DNA from: Nemopilema nomurai
Taxonomy: Eukaryota > Cnidaria > Scyphozoa > Rhizostomeae > Rhizostomatidae
Direction of reading: 5' to 3'
DNA length: 64,000 nt
Assembly: GCA_003864495.1 (NCBI GenBank)
Contig: ML133472.1
Location: 372,001-436,000 of the forward strand
Part shown: piece after piece, positions 25,101 through 36,427 of the stretch
Layout: each line of letters begins with the position of its first letter
Numbering within the stretch: position 1 is the first letter of the stretch
Position numbers and translations under genes: made by a program
Notes under the pieces: model-generated
Told to the model about the DNA's origin: nothing
The model's database searches: none
The model's input: the letters and a program-made list of their open reading frames with translations, nothing else

Positions 25101-28100
25101 TTAATCGATGAAAGAAATATTTGGCTTTTTGGCCTTGAGTTGATCAATCAGGCAAAATAAAGCTTGGATTTCGACTAACAAGATGACTTGACTCTTTAAT
25201 CGGTCTTCATAAGCCATTAGAAATAGCTTCCTTTGCTGTATTCGTTTCAGATATCAATCGTTAATCCTGCATTTGGCAAAACAAATAAGGAACGCGAAAA
25301 GAGTGTTGGTGAAATCTTGAACGAATGCGTCATTGTGAAGGAGCAGGTAGATACAAAGTCAATACCTTGCCTCTGAAGGAGTTTTCTGTAGTATTCTGAG
25401 AGAGAGGCTATTGATTCTATTTGCGTTGCTTTTTCATCGGAATTGTGTGTGGCTGTGTGCGTAAGAGTCGAGTTGGAGGCAATATTAACTGCTTCAAACA
25501 ATTGTACAACTCTTTTGTACAACTCCCATCATTCAAATTTGGTTTTCTTTTTTGCAATTTTTGCAGTAACAAGACGTCTAATCAGGTGTTGAGAATTGTT
25601 TACAAAATCGTTCTCATTTTTAGAGTTTACATCATTTTAAGCACATTTGCTGCTGCTTTCAGTTCTTAAACTGTTACGTTAAATATAATTCCATATCCAG
25701 CTCGTGTATTTTCGGATGCTCTTACTTGTTTTTCTGTTATGTTCCATGCCTTTACGAAGTGCCAAAATGTTTATTTTTCAGCTTCGACATCCCAATGTTG
25801 TCAGGTACTATAAAGCTTTTAAAGAGGGTGAGTATATAAATCATTTTGAAACCTCAAGTTCCTGTAAACACTTTTTTATTTGAGAACGATCTTCTCATTC
25901 ACTTATCGATGAAGTTCGCATTAATTAAATTTTGTCTTGCATAGTATTATGCAATGATGTCAAGCTAAATAAAAAAATCTAATTTACAATTTCTACCTAA
26001 TTACAAAGTCACCTACCACTATTTCGTGCTTAGAATAGGGCTAGTTTTTTTACACTTCTGTAAGTTTGATTCGATTCTGCTTTTTAAAGGCATCAGTATT
26101 ATTTTTATTGAAACGATTCCCAACATTTGATGCATAGATGAGAAGTTGTACGTAATAATGGAGCTGATCGATGGAGCACCGCTTGGAGAACATTTCAATT
26201 CATTGAAAGAAAAAGGAGAACTCTTTTCCGAAGATCGAATATGGAATATTTTTACTCAGGTATTTGAGAATTTCAATCTTTTTATAGTGCTATATTGATT
26301 TTGAAATCAACTTTGAATTATTTGATTTCCTGTTCGTCATTAGCCTAAGCAAGATTATCTCCTGCTGGGGCCAAAACATTTTGCATTTAATCCACAATAT
26401 AATCTGTTGGCAGCGGTTTTGTCCGCAATCCGTTAAATCCAAGGCATTTTGATGCGTTTTATTTAAGAGATTTTTAAGCTTCGATTCTTCAATCTGTTTT
26501 TATCAATTTTTGTAAGAAAAATCAACAAAGCTTTTGTTGTCATCGCCTTCAACTAAAAGGATGACACAGTGACCAATGCCAAATTTTGAATTGCCTCTGT
26601 GTGGCTGCAATGCGATGCTCTAGTCATCTGCCCATCATCCGCATAATCGAATCTGTTAGTTTAGATAACACACGATTTCCTTATGTCAGATTAAAGTCCT
26701 TATTCTCTATCTATGGACGTTTTAAAACCCATCTAAATTCTCTATTGTATTGCGGTTTTCGAGGCAATAATCCAGTTAGGCATTGTCTCCCAGAATATTT
26801 CATGCCATTGAGCTGAGGCAGAAACTGAGGATACTTCTCTTCAAAAAGCGAGTCTTGCTAATTCCCGGCCACCTTATAATGAGGCCGATGGCGACTTGAA
26901 AAAGAGTGATCAACTAGTGAAATTGATGAGTTTTTTTCCTCTTCAAAGAAGCAAAATTAAAGTTACAAAGTTTTGTACTGATATCTGCTGCTACATCCAA
27001 AAGACTGCGAGGATTGAAATGGGTGTCACAAAAATCTCTGACTTGACTGCTAGAGAATGGGCTTATTGAGATTCAGGCCATAGGTCTTGATAGACTTTAA
27101 TACTGGAAATGTCAAGAGGTTTTAGGATATAAAGAAAACAGCAGACAAGAAATAAAGAATGAAAAGACTGATAATGTGTTAGGATGACTAATATTTTATA
27201 AAATCAAATGATTGCACTTAATTATTCTCAAGTACTCTTTTGGGCATCCTGCCTCGTATTCCCATTCATTTTAACAACTCTTATTTTGAGGTTCTCTGTG
27301 AAACTGGCCTTCACAAAAACGTTTGGTGATATTTACAAGCTCTCAAGGACACTCTAACCCGCTAAATTAATAAATGATTCTTTGATGACATGTTTTTTGT
27401 TCAACAGATGGTCCTCGGCCTTCGTTACATCCACAAGGAGAAGCGAATCATTCACAGGGATCTGACGCCCAACAACATCATGCTTGGGGAGAACGACAAA
27501 GTCACAATCAGTAAGTCCGTTTTGCTGCCATGGTTTTCTCAATTCACTGCTACAGCCTGATAGCTTAAGCGCGATGTTCAGCACTTTAATCCAGGCCATT
27601 GGCAATTGAACTCCGACCTGAAATAGTAGCATTGAAATGTCCGTTCCACTTCTATTCATTCATTATCACATTTTACTAATTGGTTTCTCACTAAGGATTA
27701 CCTGTAATAGCGGAGCCAGCATATAACACAATTTTTGCTCAACACCTATCAGGGTACTAAAAGGTTGAATAATGAAAGAGGGTTGTAAAATAAAGTATTA
27801 GTGGCGGGTCAAATAGCATACAAGAAATGTTAAAAGCACGCGCATGTCTGCGTTTTCATTGTGAATAATATTGGCTTCCTATTTTATCTTCTCTATGTTG
27901 AAGATTTGCTATTTCTGAACTGAATCCTCAACTTAGACAGAAATACCAAAGTCTAGTTTTCTTAACGGGTTTAGAGAATTGATCAATTGTTACCTAAATA
28001 TACATCGAGACTGATGTTTAAATTATTAAAGACTTCATTCTACTTATAAAGAATTACACTCATCCATTTTCATCTCTGGTTTTACTTTCATTCTCTTCTT

Positions 28101-31100
28101 GAAATCAATCGAGATTTCTGGTTGGTTCCACAAAACCTACAGAACTTTTGCACGCAAATGTCAGTCTTTATTTTTAAATTGCAATGTTTAACTGAAGTTG
28201 CCTCTAATTTATTTTAATGGATATGATTTTACGCTTTAGCTGACTTCGGTTTGTCAAGGCAGAAACAGCCAGACACAAGCAAAATGACTTCGGTCGTAGG
28301 AACCATATTGTATTCCTGGTAAGTTTTGGTATTTCTTTTAAAAAACTAGCCTTGGCCTTGCAAATGGACAATCCAACTATTGTATCAAGAAACTACAAGG
28401 GCTTGTGATATTTTTGTGAGGTTTCTGTTTTTTTAACGATAAATTAAGGGTCATGCTTTGCCATTACCTCCAGTCTGTCTCCATTGATTCGAATGTATTT
28501 ATTTAATTCTATTACAAGGGATGGAAAGAGTTTCAAATGCTAGCATGTAGTTGTTAAGTAGTACTAATTAATTATAATTTGTCAAATCCATAGTTAGAAA
28601 GTAGAAGGCGTCTTCTTTGATTGGAAACTCTTTGTATTTTTTTAAGTTTTGGCCTCGTGGGGCTTATTATATTAAGTCTATCGGGAGAGGTTTCGTTGCA
28701 GATGAATGTTTGAAACTTACAAGCTTTGTTGCTATTTTAAAGGCTGCACCAAAGTTGAACTATTTCTACTTAGCATAAAACCCGTTTCCTACTTTTACAC
28801 AAATATTAAGAACGCTTCCTTATAGTTGTTTTTAAAATAAAAAGAGTAATTTTGATTGACTTAACTTGTGGTAGAAGTGCGCCGGCTGTGGAAGCAAAGA
28901 TATAGTGCTTGTTGATCAACAGCCAGTCGGCTCAAAAGTATTGTCAAGTTTTAAGGAGAAAATGTAAAACGAGCCTTGTCTTATTCCGAATGCTGGTATT
29001 AATGTAACAAGGAGACGAAATGAAAAGATGGATAAATAGTATACAACTGAAGAAGTGCAAGGCAAACATTTTTTCTCAGCAATTTTCGTTCCTTGGTATT
29101 TCTTATTTTGTAATTGCGAATCTTTTGTGTATGCAGTTTTTTAACAGAACATTATCCAATATATCGGTCAGAAATTGTGTTATAAATCTTTCGAAAATAT
29201 AATGCCTTTTTGGTATCCTTTGTGTCTAATAAGAAGAAGTTGTTGATTTAGTTTTTATAACTCAGAATCTTTTCTCTTGTAGCCCGGAGATTATCCAAAA
29301 TCATCCATATGGCGAAAAGGCTGATATTTGGGCTCTCGGCTGTATTTTGTACCAAATGTCCACCCTAAAGCCACCATTTTTCTCATCAAATATGCTCACA
29401 TTGGCAACGAAGGTGAGTTTGTGGAACTGAACAGAAACGTTTCTACCAAATAAACACCAACCTTTGTGTCGTTCCTTCACGCCTTTTATAGATTGATCTT
29501 TGCAGTTGAGATGTCTAGTCGAATTGAAGCCTTAACCAAACCTTTCTAGAGTGAATGATTTTATTAATTTGTTTTCATTTTTGCTTAAGTATTGGAGCCA
29601 CCTAACCAATTAAAGACGGCGAATCAACTGCTTTCTTCTGTTGTAATCCGTATTTGCATCTGTTTTTCTAATACGCCAAGTTGTCTAATAGCTGCCTAAA
29701 TATTTGCGCCATTAGTTCATATCTTTTGAAAATCCAGTTTTCCATTTACGATATTTGCTGTGAAATTTAATTGATTAATGGCCTAAAAACCGCAAATATG
29801 TTTGCTTTTTACACCTGCTGCTGAAGTAAATATATGGAAAAGAGACCGATTTTTTCTTCAGTAATTAGAGACCCTTTGAAAGGTGGAAGGTTATCCTAAT
29901 CCCAGCATTCAATTAATGCTTTTTGGTGTTTTTCGTGTTCTGCGTTATCAAAGTGGAATAAAAAGTGACACTTAGATGAATTATTTCTCAATCACTTTGA
30001 TTCCTTTTTTTAATAATGCTCCCGATCAAATACTTTGACCGTTTGGTTAGTGCCACCCCAGCGTAAATATTTCAGGTAACTTGAAATTTCCTGCCTCTTT
30101 TTACCAACAAAGAATTTAAAGGGGTTGGTACATTTTGAGTCTTTTAGAAATATGATCAATGCCCGATTGTCCTTTACTGTGGTTTTCAGATTGTGAATGC
30201 TGAGTATGACCAACTGCCGGATAACCAATACTCTGTGAAAGTAGAGAAGACAATCCAAAGGTAATGCAATCGTTGAGTCTCACTTCGTCATAGGCCTATC
30301 TTAAGTTTAACAAATGTTTTCATCTCATCAGTTGTTCATCTATCATCAAATCTCTTTCTACCTACATATTGTGTTTTATAAAATATATTTTACGATGCAT
30401 ATCTTTTCATGGCAGAAACGGAATCTTTTCCATAAGGGATTGTCAAATTAATTGAAGTTGCATTCGTATTTATATATTTGAAGATTTGCAGATTCCCTTT
30501 TTCTGTGTTTTTCATATTACTCATTTTAGCTGGCTGTTTCTGGACTTGCCTTTTCTTTTCTTTGACTGGACTTTTCTTTATAGATGCTTGACAGCCAACC
30601 CAGACGAAAGGCCTGATATCACCGGGGTATGACTACTGATATTTATTCTGGCTTGTGGCCTAATGCCCTCTTGCTGGGAGAAAAATAGGCCAACTGTCCT
30701 TATAGTTGATGCAGGAATCCGACACCCATCTTCTGTCAAAACGCGAATGACTTCGATTTCTTGGAAACATTTTCAAATTACCGCAATAGATCAATTGACC
30801 TTACTCGCTCTCTTGTCTTCTCATCTGATTTCATCCCAAACTTTAACCTTTCACTATACATTGAGGTTTAAAGATCTCATGATTTGAATTTAATGAAAGC
30901 TAACGTGGCAATTTACCTGAAATGATAGTTTCAGTTGCTATCGAATAAGGCTAGCCTCTCTTTCAGGTTGCTGGTGTAATAAGCGATGTTTTGATTGGTC
31001 TTGTTGACAAGTTGAAACTGCAGACCACTGCGCTGGAAAAGAAACTCGAGAAAGAGCGGAGGCGCACTCAACGGTATTTTCGCTCATTGTTTTACGAACC

Positions 31101-34100
31101 CAGAAAGAGTCTAATTTGTTTTTTGAGAATTTAATGCTGCCAGGTGGCATGTGTTATGAATGTTATTCTATAGCTTTATCTGAAGTAGATTCTTATTGCT
31201 GCAAGCGACTGAGCTCGTCAAAATATGTATCCAAGGATTTGTTCACACGAAAAGATTTGAATGCAAAGGGAATTTTGCTGATCCTTTTTTACATTCTATG
31301 ATTGAATATGCGATTTCATCTCATTTTAAACTACCCGAAACTGGCTTAAAAGCTCATACCGTTAAGTGACAAGGAGTCCTATAGATAAACAAAACCATTC
31401 TAAGAGCTTCCTATTTCAGTCTCTCCTTACTCAAAGTTAATTGCTGCATGCTAAACTTTTCTGAATATATAGACTTTTCTGTAAATTGTTGATCAAGAAA
31501 ATGATCTGATTTTTAGGCACTATTTTGAAGCACATCGGAACATGCAGAATTTTCATCGCTTGTTTCTGGCGCAGCAAGAAATGACGGACAAAATGTCTTT
31601 GCTGTCTACAAGCGGCAGTGAACAGGCATCGCTAAATTCAAGCAAACAGGATAGTGACTTTGATAACGATGAATTCGATGAAAAATACTCTAAGCTCTTT
31701 GCATTCGAAGCAAACTCGAAATCTTCTGCGATGGACGCCAGATTTGGTTCGGAGATCATAGGCAGTAGCGAAGTAGACCAGCGGAATCCCGAGGGGGAAG
31801 TTGCAAAACCGGGGGGTGGAAAGTTTGGATCCCTTGAGAGACTTCGACGGAATTCAAGAGAACTCAGCCCATTACCAACGCGCAAAAAGACTGGGGATAT
31901 TTTAAGTAAAGATGATTTTTTAGAAAAAGATGACGTGTTTGTAAAGCCGAAGCCCCCAGTGGCTGGAAGAAAGGTTGCTAGAAGACTGTTGCCGATTGAA
32001 CACAACAGCCAGCGGTCTCAAGGGGAAGAGAAGAAGAATGTAGTGGGGGCCGATTCAGTGAAACGAACGCAGAGCTGGTATGCTTCCGTGTTTTATATGC
32101 GAGTTGTAAAAGAGGCATTCGTGTGTGCGTGCCACTAGTGCCTCGCGATTACCCCTTGACAATAGAAGGGCGACACGAGGGAGCGCGTAAATTTAGATTT
32201 CTCTTTATCATGCCAAATCAGATCTCGTGATATGTGATTATAGATATCTTGTTTCGTAATTTAGAGCCTTTTACTATCAGCGCCTTTCTTTATCGAATTA
32301 GTGAAACCACTTTTCGTGACCAATTCTCTAAGTATACTGAGGATCTTAGGCTTGAACGAGGTGAACAAATATGCTAATTTTGCCGGTGTAATCTTATAAC
32401 GGGAAGCTGTGTACTTTCCGAGAAGTGGGCGACCTCCCAGCATCAGTCAATGCAAACTGGCTGTTGTAGATCGACTGTAAATGGATGTAGATACGTGACA
32501 CATTAATTGTCTTGATACATTAACTGCAAGCATTATCGCGAGTATTCACTGAGCGTTCTCTTGATCTTAAGATTACCCCACTTTTCCTATCGCAGCTCTT
32601 CAATTGAATCGCAGCAAAGATTAGGAGGCACGGCAAACAGTTTGTGGAGACCGAGTCTGTCCATTTGATATTATTAAGCCTTCTTAGCATCTGTTAATTC
32701 AATGTTGTTAGTTTGTTAAGGTTTCAGTTGTTTACTTTCTATCAACTACGAAATGTACACAACAATGATTGCATTAGCTAATGCCGATTTTGAATTTCGA
32801 TACCTAGATCTTGACACACCCATGCTTTACTTGATGCGGCGGCATGGACCTTTAAATGTTTCGCCGATAAAAGAATGAGAGCGACATTTTGCTGTTTCAT
32901 TGAAACGATGCATTAACCATAGTTTAACTAGCTTATATTGCGTTTCAAAATGGCGGCCATGCAACAACTTCTTCTTTCATTCTAGATTCAGCAACCGCAA
33001 CATTGAGTATCTCTCCTCGAAAAGTTCGACAAATCAATGACCCCATTTTACAATTCCTAAATCAGTTGCACAAAATTATATACATTTCACAGGTAGTTAT
33101 ATATCTTCCTTGTTAGCCCAATTTCTATGATTTACCGATTTAGTTCATGAAGGCATTGTTTGCCCTAGTTGCAAGTTCTATGAAGTTCTAACAAAGCTCA
33201 AAATTTTTACTCTCAATGAAACTTCAAACTCAGAAATTGTTTTTCACCTTGGCAGGTTATCGCGTTGCCTTCCACAAAATCATTCAAAATCAAAATTATT
33301 CAGTAAACTTCTTTTGCTAATATTTCTATCTATATTTACTGCTCTTTTAGCAGTTGTGGCATCAGGTCTTCATCACTTGAAAATTGAATGCCAGCTCGAG
33401 CCACAGGCTGATCTTGTTGCCTATTAACTGAAGGATTTTATTTATTTTATATCCCTCTGCAAGTTTATTATCAATATTCGGATCAGAACTACAGCAACCA
33501 CTCAGTTCAAGCCATTTAAAATACTCCCTTTCGTTTTACAGTTACAACTCCCAAACAGTTTTGATTGTTTTTGAACTTTTGATCGAAAATGAAGCTTTGA
33601 TTTTTTTATAAACAGTCATCACTGCTTTAATGCAGTCCTATTTTCATAGCAGTTGCAATGCCTCAATGAAGAACAAGTATTTTTGTTACAGCTTCCGCCA
33701 TCGCTGAGACCAAATCCACAGAGAAGAGTTATAGAGCAGTTCAAAAGGTCATTGTTTTCACCACAAAGCAACTCGACAGACTTGAAAAACGAAATTAAGA
33801 AGGTGAGCTACTTCAGGACTGCTTTTGTTGTGATTATTGAGGCAGTTTTGTTGCCAGATGGCTAGGTTGGCTGGCCTATCTCAAGTCTATAGCTGGCCTT
33901 TCTCAAGTCTATAGTTTGATCACTCCAACAAAGGAGAAAATGGCTCTCGGCTGGCCGTAATCAGGCATCTTTTTTCCTTTAGTTTAAGGAATTCTGTTTG
34001 TTTCGTTTAAGGAATTCTGTTTGTTTCGTTTAAGGAACTCTGTTTTTTCGTTTTGATTATTGACACATGATGGTTGTTATGAAATAATACCACAAAACTG

Positions 34101-35377
34101 TTTTTCAAATCTTTTTCAAAAAATTTTTAACATCGTTTGCTCTACCTTTAGATTCTAGAAGGCTCTAAGGAGCTGCTTGATATAGACCTTGTTCCTGGTT
34201 TGAAGGAAATCACGCGTTCGGCATCAACATTGGATGCCTCTTCAGGTAAGTAGCAATATTTCTATTTATACGCATTTTGGACTTTACTTTTCAAAATTTC
34301 TTTCATCTAGCCTTTAATGTTAGCTAAAATTTATCATGCTGTCACTCTATTGAGAATGAACAGAAGCGGTAAACTATTCTAGATTTAATCCTGGCGAGTA
34401 GTTCAAATTCAATGCCCAATTAAGACCCACATAGTCAGTGCACCAAAGGGAAAATTTATTTCCAAAATTGTCGATTTAGGCCACCTGTTTTTTTGCTTTT
34501 TTTTAAATTCCCATGTCAATACCTACAAACATCTGTATTGACACATTTTCAGCATTTACCTGTTTTACTTTAATAAGAAATGCTATATTTCTATTTGCAT
34601 CTTTGTTTTCTATTTTAAACGGTGTTTTCTTGTCAGACTCTGAGGTTTTCAACGAAGTTGGCATTTCATACGAGCATCTACAAGTGAGGGGCATTTTGTG
34701 ATTGTTTTTCCTCTTACAGTTGAATCAATAGTTAGATGAGCTTGCTTTTCTCCCTAAAGGACATTCCAAAACCCTATCTGCTATAATAACAAATCTACCG
34801 TTATTGTAAAAAGGCTGTATAGAATTCACATCATTATAATTACTCTTAGATACTCTTATTAATGTAAAAAATTGGCCTGCTATGTTTTTGCGTATTGGAA
34901 GCCTATTCACCACTTTATAACAAAATTAATTTTGAATTACAGACGGGTGCAGAGTAATTGCCTGAAGCAAGGGATTTTGCTTTGCTTAAAATTTGTAGAG
35001 ACACTACTTTAAGCTAATGTTTCTTTTTATTTCCATTAAAAATGATAGGCCTCTTCTCAATTTATGTCTTATATTTTTATATTTAACTCAATATTTCTCC
35101 TTCGCAGTCACTGATTGAAGGAGTGCTACTGGAGTCTGGATATTACGAAATACCTCAGAAATCAAGGTACGGTTTCTGCTATGGTTGTCAACAAGATCAC
35201 CTAAGAAACATGTCCGTTTTCATGCCTTTTTTTTAGATTCATGAATACATTATAAAAACAGGCTCCTTAACTATATCTCGGTTGTCCCATATTGTTGTCA
35301 CAAATTGTTGTCATGAATGTCCTCGTTTCAGATCACTTCAACAATCTGCGCATGGTCGGATGGATGTTGCAAAGTAG
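10141..35377 (+). CDS. NEK10: NIMA-related kinase 10 (armadillo repeats plus protein kinase)
   Basis: Forty exons join without a frame break into 1,154 aa, close to the roughly 1,170 of human NEK10. The layout is the family's own: N-terminal leader, armadillo-like repeats, a kinase domain in the middle of the protein, a coiled coil and a conserved C-terminal segment. Exons 1-4 are 10141-10187, 11338-11398, 12365-12468 and 12941-13001; the rest are listed in the three domain entries. Exon 2 (HELQRLLSALSTPTNKQQLP across the junction) matches the human leader pattern. Human NEK10 acts in DNA-damage signalling and motile cilia. The start at 10141 is the first ATG giving the right phase; an extra 5' exon is possible. 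All introns are GT-AG except the GC-AG intron after exon 22. Confidence 0.95.
17622..17763 (+). repeat. 18-bp minisatellite in a NEK10 intron
   Basis: About eight head-to-tail copies of TATGTTGATGAAGCCTTT, the last two diverged. The period is a multiple of three, so the repeat produces an open frame reading YVDEAF over and over. It lies inside the intron between exons 12 and 13 and no splice signals would include it. Confidence 0.9.
18150..18285 (+). repeat. Degenerate AATCACTTA-type tandem repeat in a NEK10 intron
   Basis: Short irregular repeats of AATCACT(T/A)A and TTACGTGC-like strings follow one another in the intron between exons 13 and 14. Their period is not constant, so this is low-grade simple sequence. 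Confidence 0.5.
24443..24747 (+). other. NEK10: GC-AG intron inside the NEK10 kinase domain
   Basis: Exon 22 ends ...GTTTACAAG and is followed by GCAAGA; exon 23 begins GTGAAGAAACAAGG. The protein match needs this exact junction (VYK then VKKQ), and no GT donor lies before the in-frame stop a few codons into the intron. The 305-bp intron ends in a T/A-rich tandem repeat that runs up to the acceptor TTATTCAG. Confidence 0.85.
24654..24744 (+). repeat. 36-bp AT-rich tandem repeat abutting a splice acceptor
   Basis: About two and a half copies of a 36-bp unit (GATTTTC followed by a TTTATTTATT-type stretch) fill the end of the GC-AG intron and supply its pyrimidine-rich tract. The period is a multiple of three, so the frame of exon 23 is open through it, but this is a side effect of the repeat. 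Confidence 0.9.
30967..35377 (+). other. NEK10: NEK10 coiled coil and C-terminal region (exons 32-40)
   Basis: Exons: 30967-31073, 31517-32077, 32596-32654, 32986-33092, 33692-33802, 34152-34245, 34637-34683, 35108-35166, 35332-35377. Exon 32 gives a basic coiled coil (LEKKLEKERRRTQRHYF across its junction). The 561-nt exon 33 is Ser/Asp/Glu-rich and probably disordered. Exons 35-36 restore strong conservation: SPRKVRQINDPI, LHKIIYISQLPPSL and RRVIEQFKRSLFSPQSNS match human almost word for word. The end carries GISYEHLQSLIEGVLLESGYY and stops at TAG 35375-35377. The exon 34 donor (CCGA then GTCTGT) is weak; a second donor 20 bases earlier would also keep the phase. Confidence 0.85.
33872..34050 (+). 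repeat. Two small tandem repeats in a NEK10 intron
   Basis: 33872-33915 holds two copies of a 22-bp unit containing CTGGCC and CTCAAGTCTATAG. 33981-34050 holds three copies of a 23-bp unit, GTTTAAGGAATTCTGTTTGT and variants. Both lie in the intron between exons 36 and 37 and no function is suggested. Confidence 0.75.
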
Positions 35378-36427
35378 ATCGTCCTTTGTCTGTGTTCCTC
35401 CTTCGCAGTGTCCGCTGCTGTCTCTGTGCAGCAAAACTGACTCAAGTGCTGCCAAAGTTCAGTGAAACTGAATTGAAGTCTCTTGAAGAAATAATAACTT
35501 GAACGAGCGATGATATGTTTTAACGGTGGCGCTTGGCGTCAGTGCAGTAAATGCATTAGGTGATGAAAGTCTACCTGTCTTACGAAAGATTTTCTTTACA
35601 AAAGTGATCTTTGGTATGAGTTTTCTTGCTTTGCAGATTCTATCAACAGATTTCCTTCGTCCCGATTCCCTGTTGTCAGCACAGATATATGTAGATATTA
35701 GTGTGTAGCCCTTCGTAGAAATCGACTTCTTTCACGCAAGTATTTTTGATTGAATTCAACTGAAGCGGGCATCTGACGAAGATATGATTTTCCATTTTTT
35801 CTTGTCATGTTTTTTTGTCAGGGAAAGTTGCGTGGTCTGGGCGTTTTCAACGCAATGCATTTTTACAGTAAGTCAGAAAATGAAATTTCGCTGTAAAATA
35901 ATATATGGTTCATTTAATGCCTGGTTGTTTTCCATATCTGCTTTGTCATATTCTGAACATTTTGACGACGTCAAGAAATTCGTCTTTCAAAACTTCAAAA
36001 TAAATGGGTTTTCAGCACTGGTACCAAATTGCGTGTATTCGCATTAGTGAATATACCAATAAAGATAGAATGTTTCTTACAGTGGCTAATGATCGCAATG
36101 CAACTCGGATATACAGTCTAGAGCTGTATCTTCCTGTATACCAACGCCGGTAGCAGCACCGTATTCATGGCATCTGGTGCTTTTTATAAACGGCAATCAA
36201 AAATATTCATTCTAAATGCTATAGGTATCTTACAAGTGATATAAGCTTGATCCGTTTTCAACTACGTTTGCAGTCTTCCGAAAATCCTAATAATTTCAAG
36301 TCACTTTTGACAGCGAATTTTATTTGGTTTGTATTTAAGAAGTGGCAAGGACGTCAATAATTCCTATTTTTGTCCCATGAGTCTTTTTATACTGCGATAC
36401 AGTTCTTGATATTACAATTTTTCGAAA
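35378..36427. other. NEK10 3' UTR and flank
   Basis: About 1 kb from the NEK10 stop to the satellite array. It contains the presumed 3' UTR and two AATAAA hexamers. No other gene is supported; the short open frames here are not protein-like. Confidence 0.6.
35999..36063 (+). promoter_or_regulatory. NEK10 poly(A) signals
   Basis: AATAAA occurs at 35999-36004 and again at 36058-36063, about 620 and 680 nt after the NEK10 stop. They are the first canonical hexamers on this strand after the gene and lie shortly before the satellite. Confidence 0.6.

Larger units (their letters stand above)
24392..30626 (+). other. NEK10: NEK10 protein kinase domain (exons 22-31)
   Basis: Exons: 24314-24442, 24748-24789, 25251-25346, 25782-25827, 26138-26259, 27408-27510, 28240-28318, 29283-29412, 30190-30260, 30584-30626. 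The domain covers about residues 498-758. The glycine loop is LGSGAFGSVYK, the ATP-site lysine is Lys527 in LALKE, and the hinge region reads YVIMELIDGAPLGEHF. The catalytic loop is HRDLTPNN (His632, Asp634), with Thr where most kinases have Lys, as in human NEK10. DFG is 652-654. The activation segment reads SVVGTILYSCPE, with Ile673 at the position published work on human NEK10 links to dual Ser/Tyr specificity. GYILY-type substitutions or missing catalytic residues were not seen, so the kinase looks active. Confidence 0.95.

Noticed and set aside
31553..32005. Minus-strand frame of 150 aa opposite NEK10 exon 33
   Set aside because: It is a shadow of a long coding exon whose plus-strand frame fits the NEK10 phase.
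32078..32138. NEK10 ending at the TAG at 32136-32138 by reading through exon 33
   Set aside because: A good donor at 32077 joins in phase to exon 34, and the strongly conserved C-terminal exons follow; read-through is possible only as a minor isoform.
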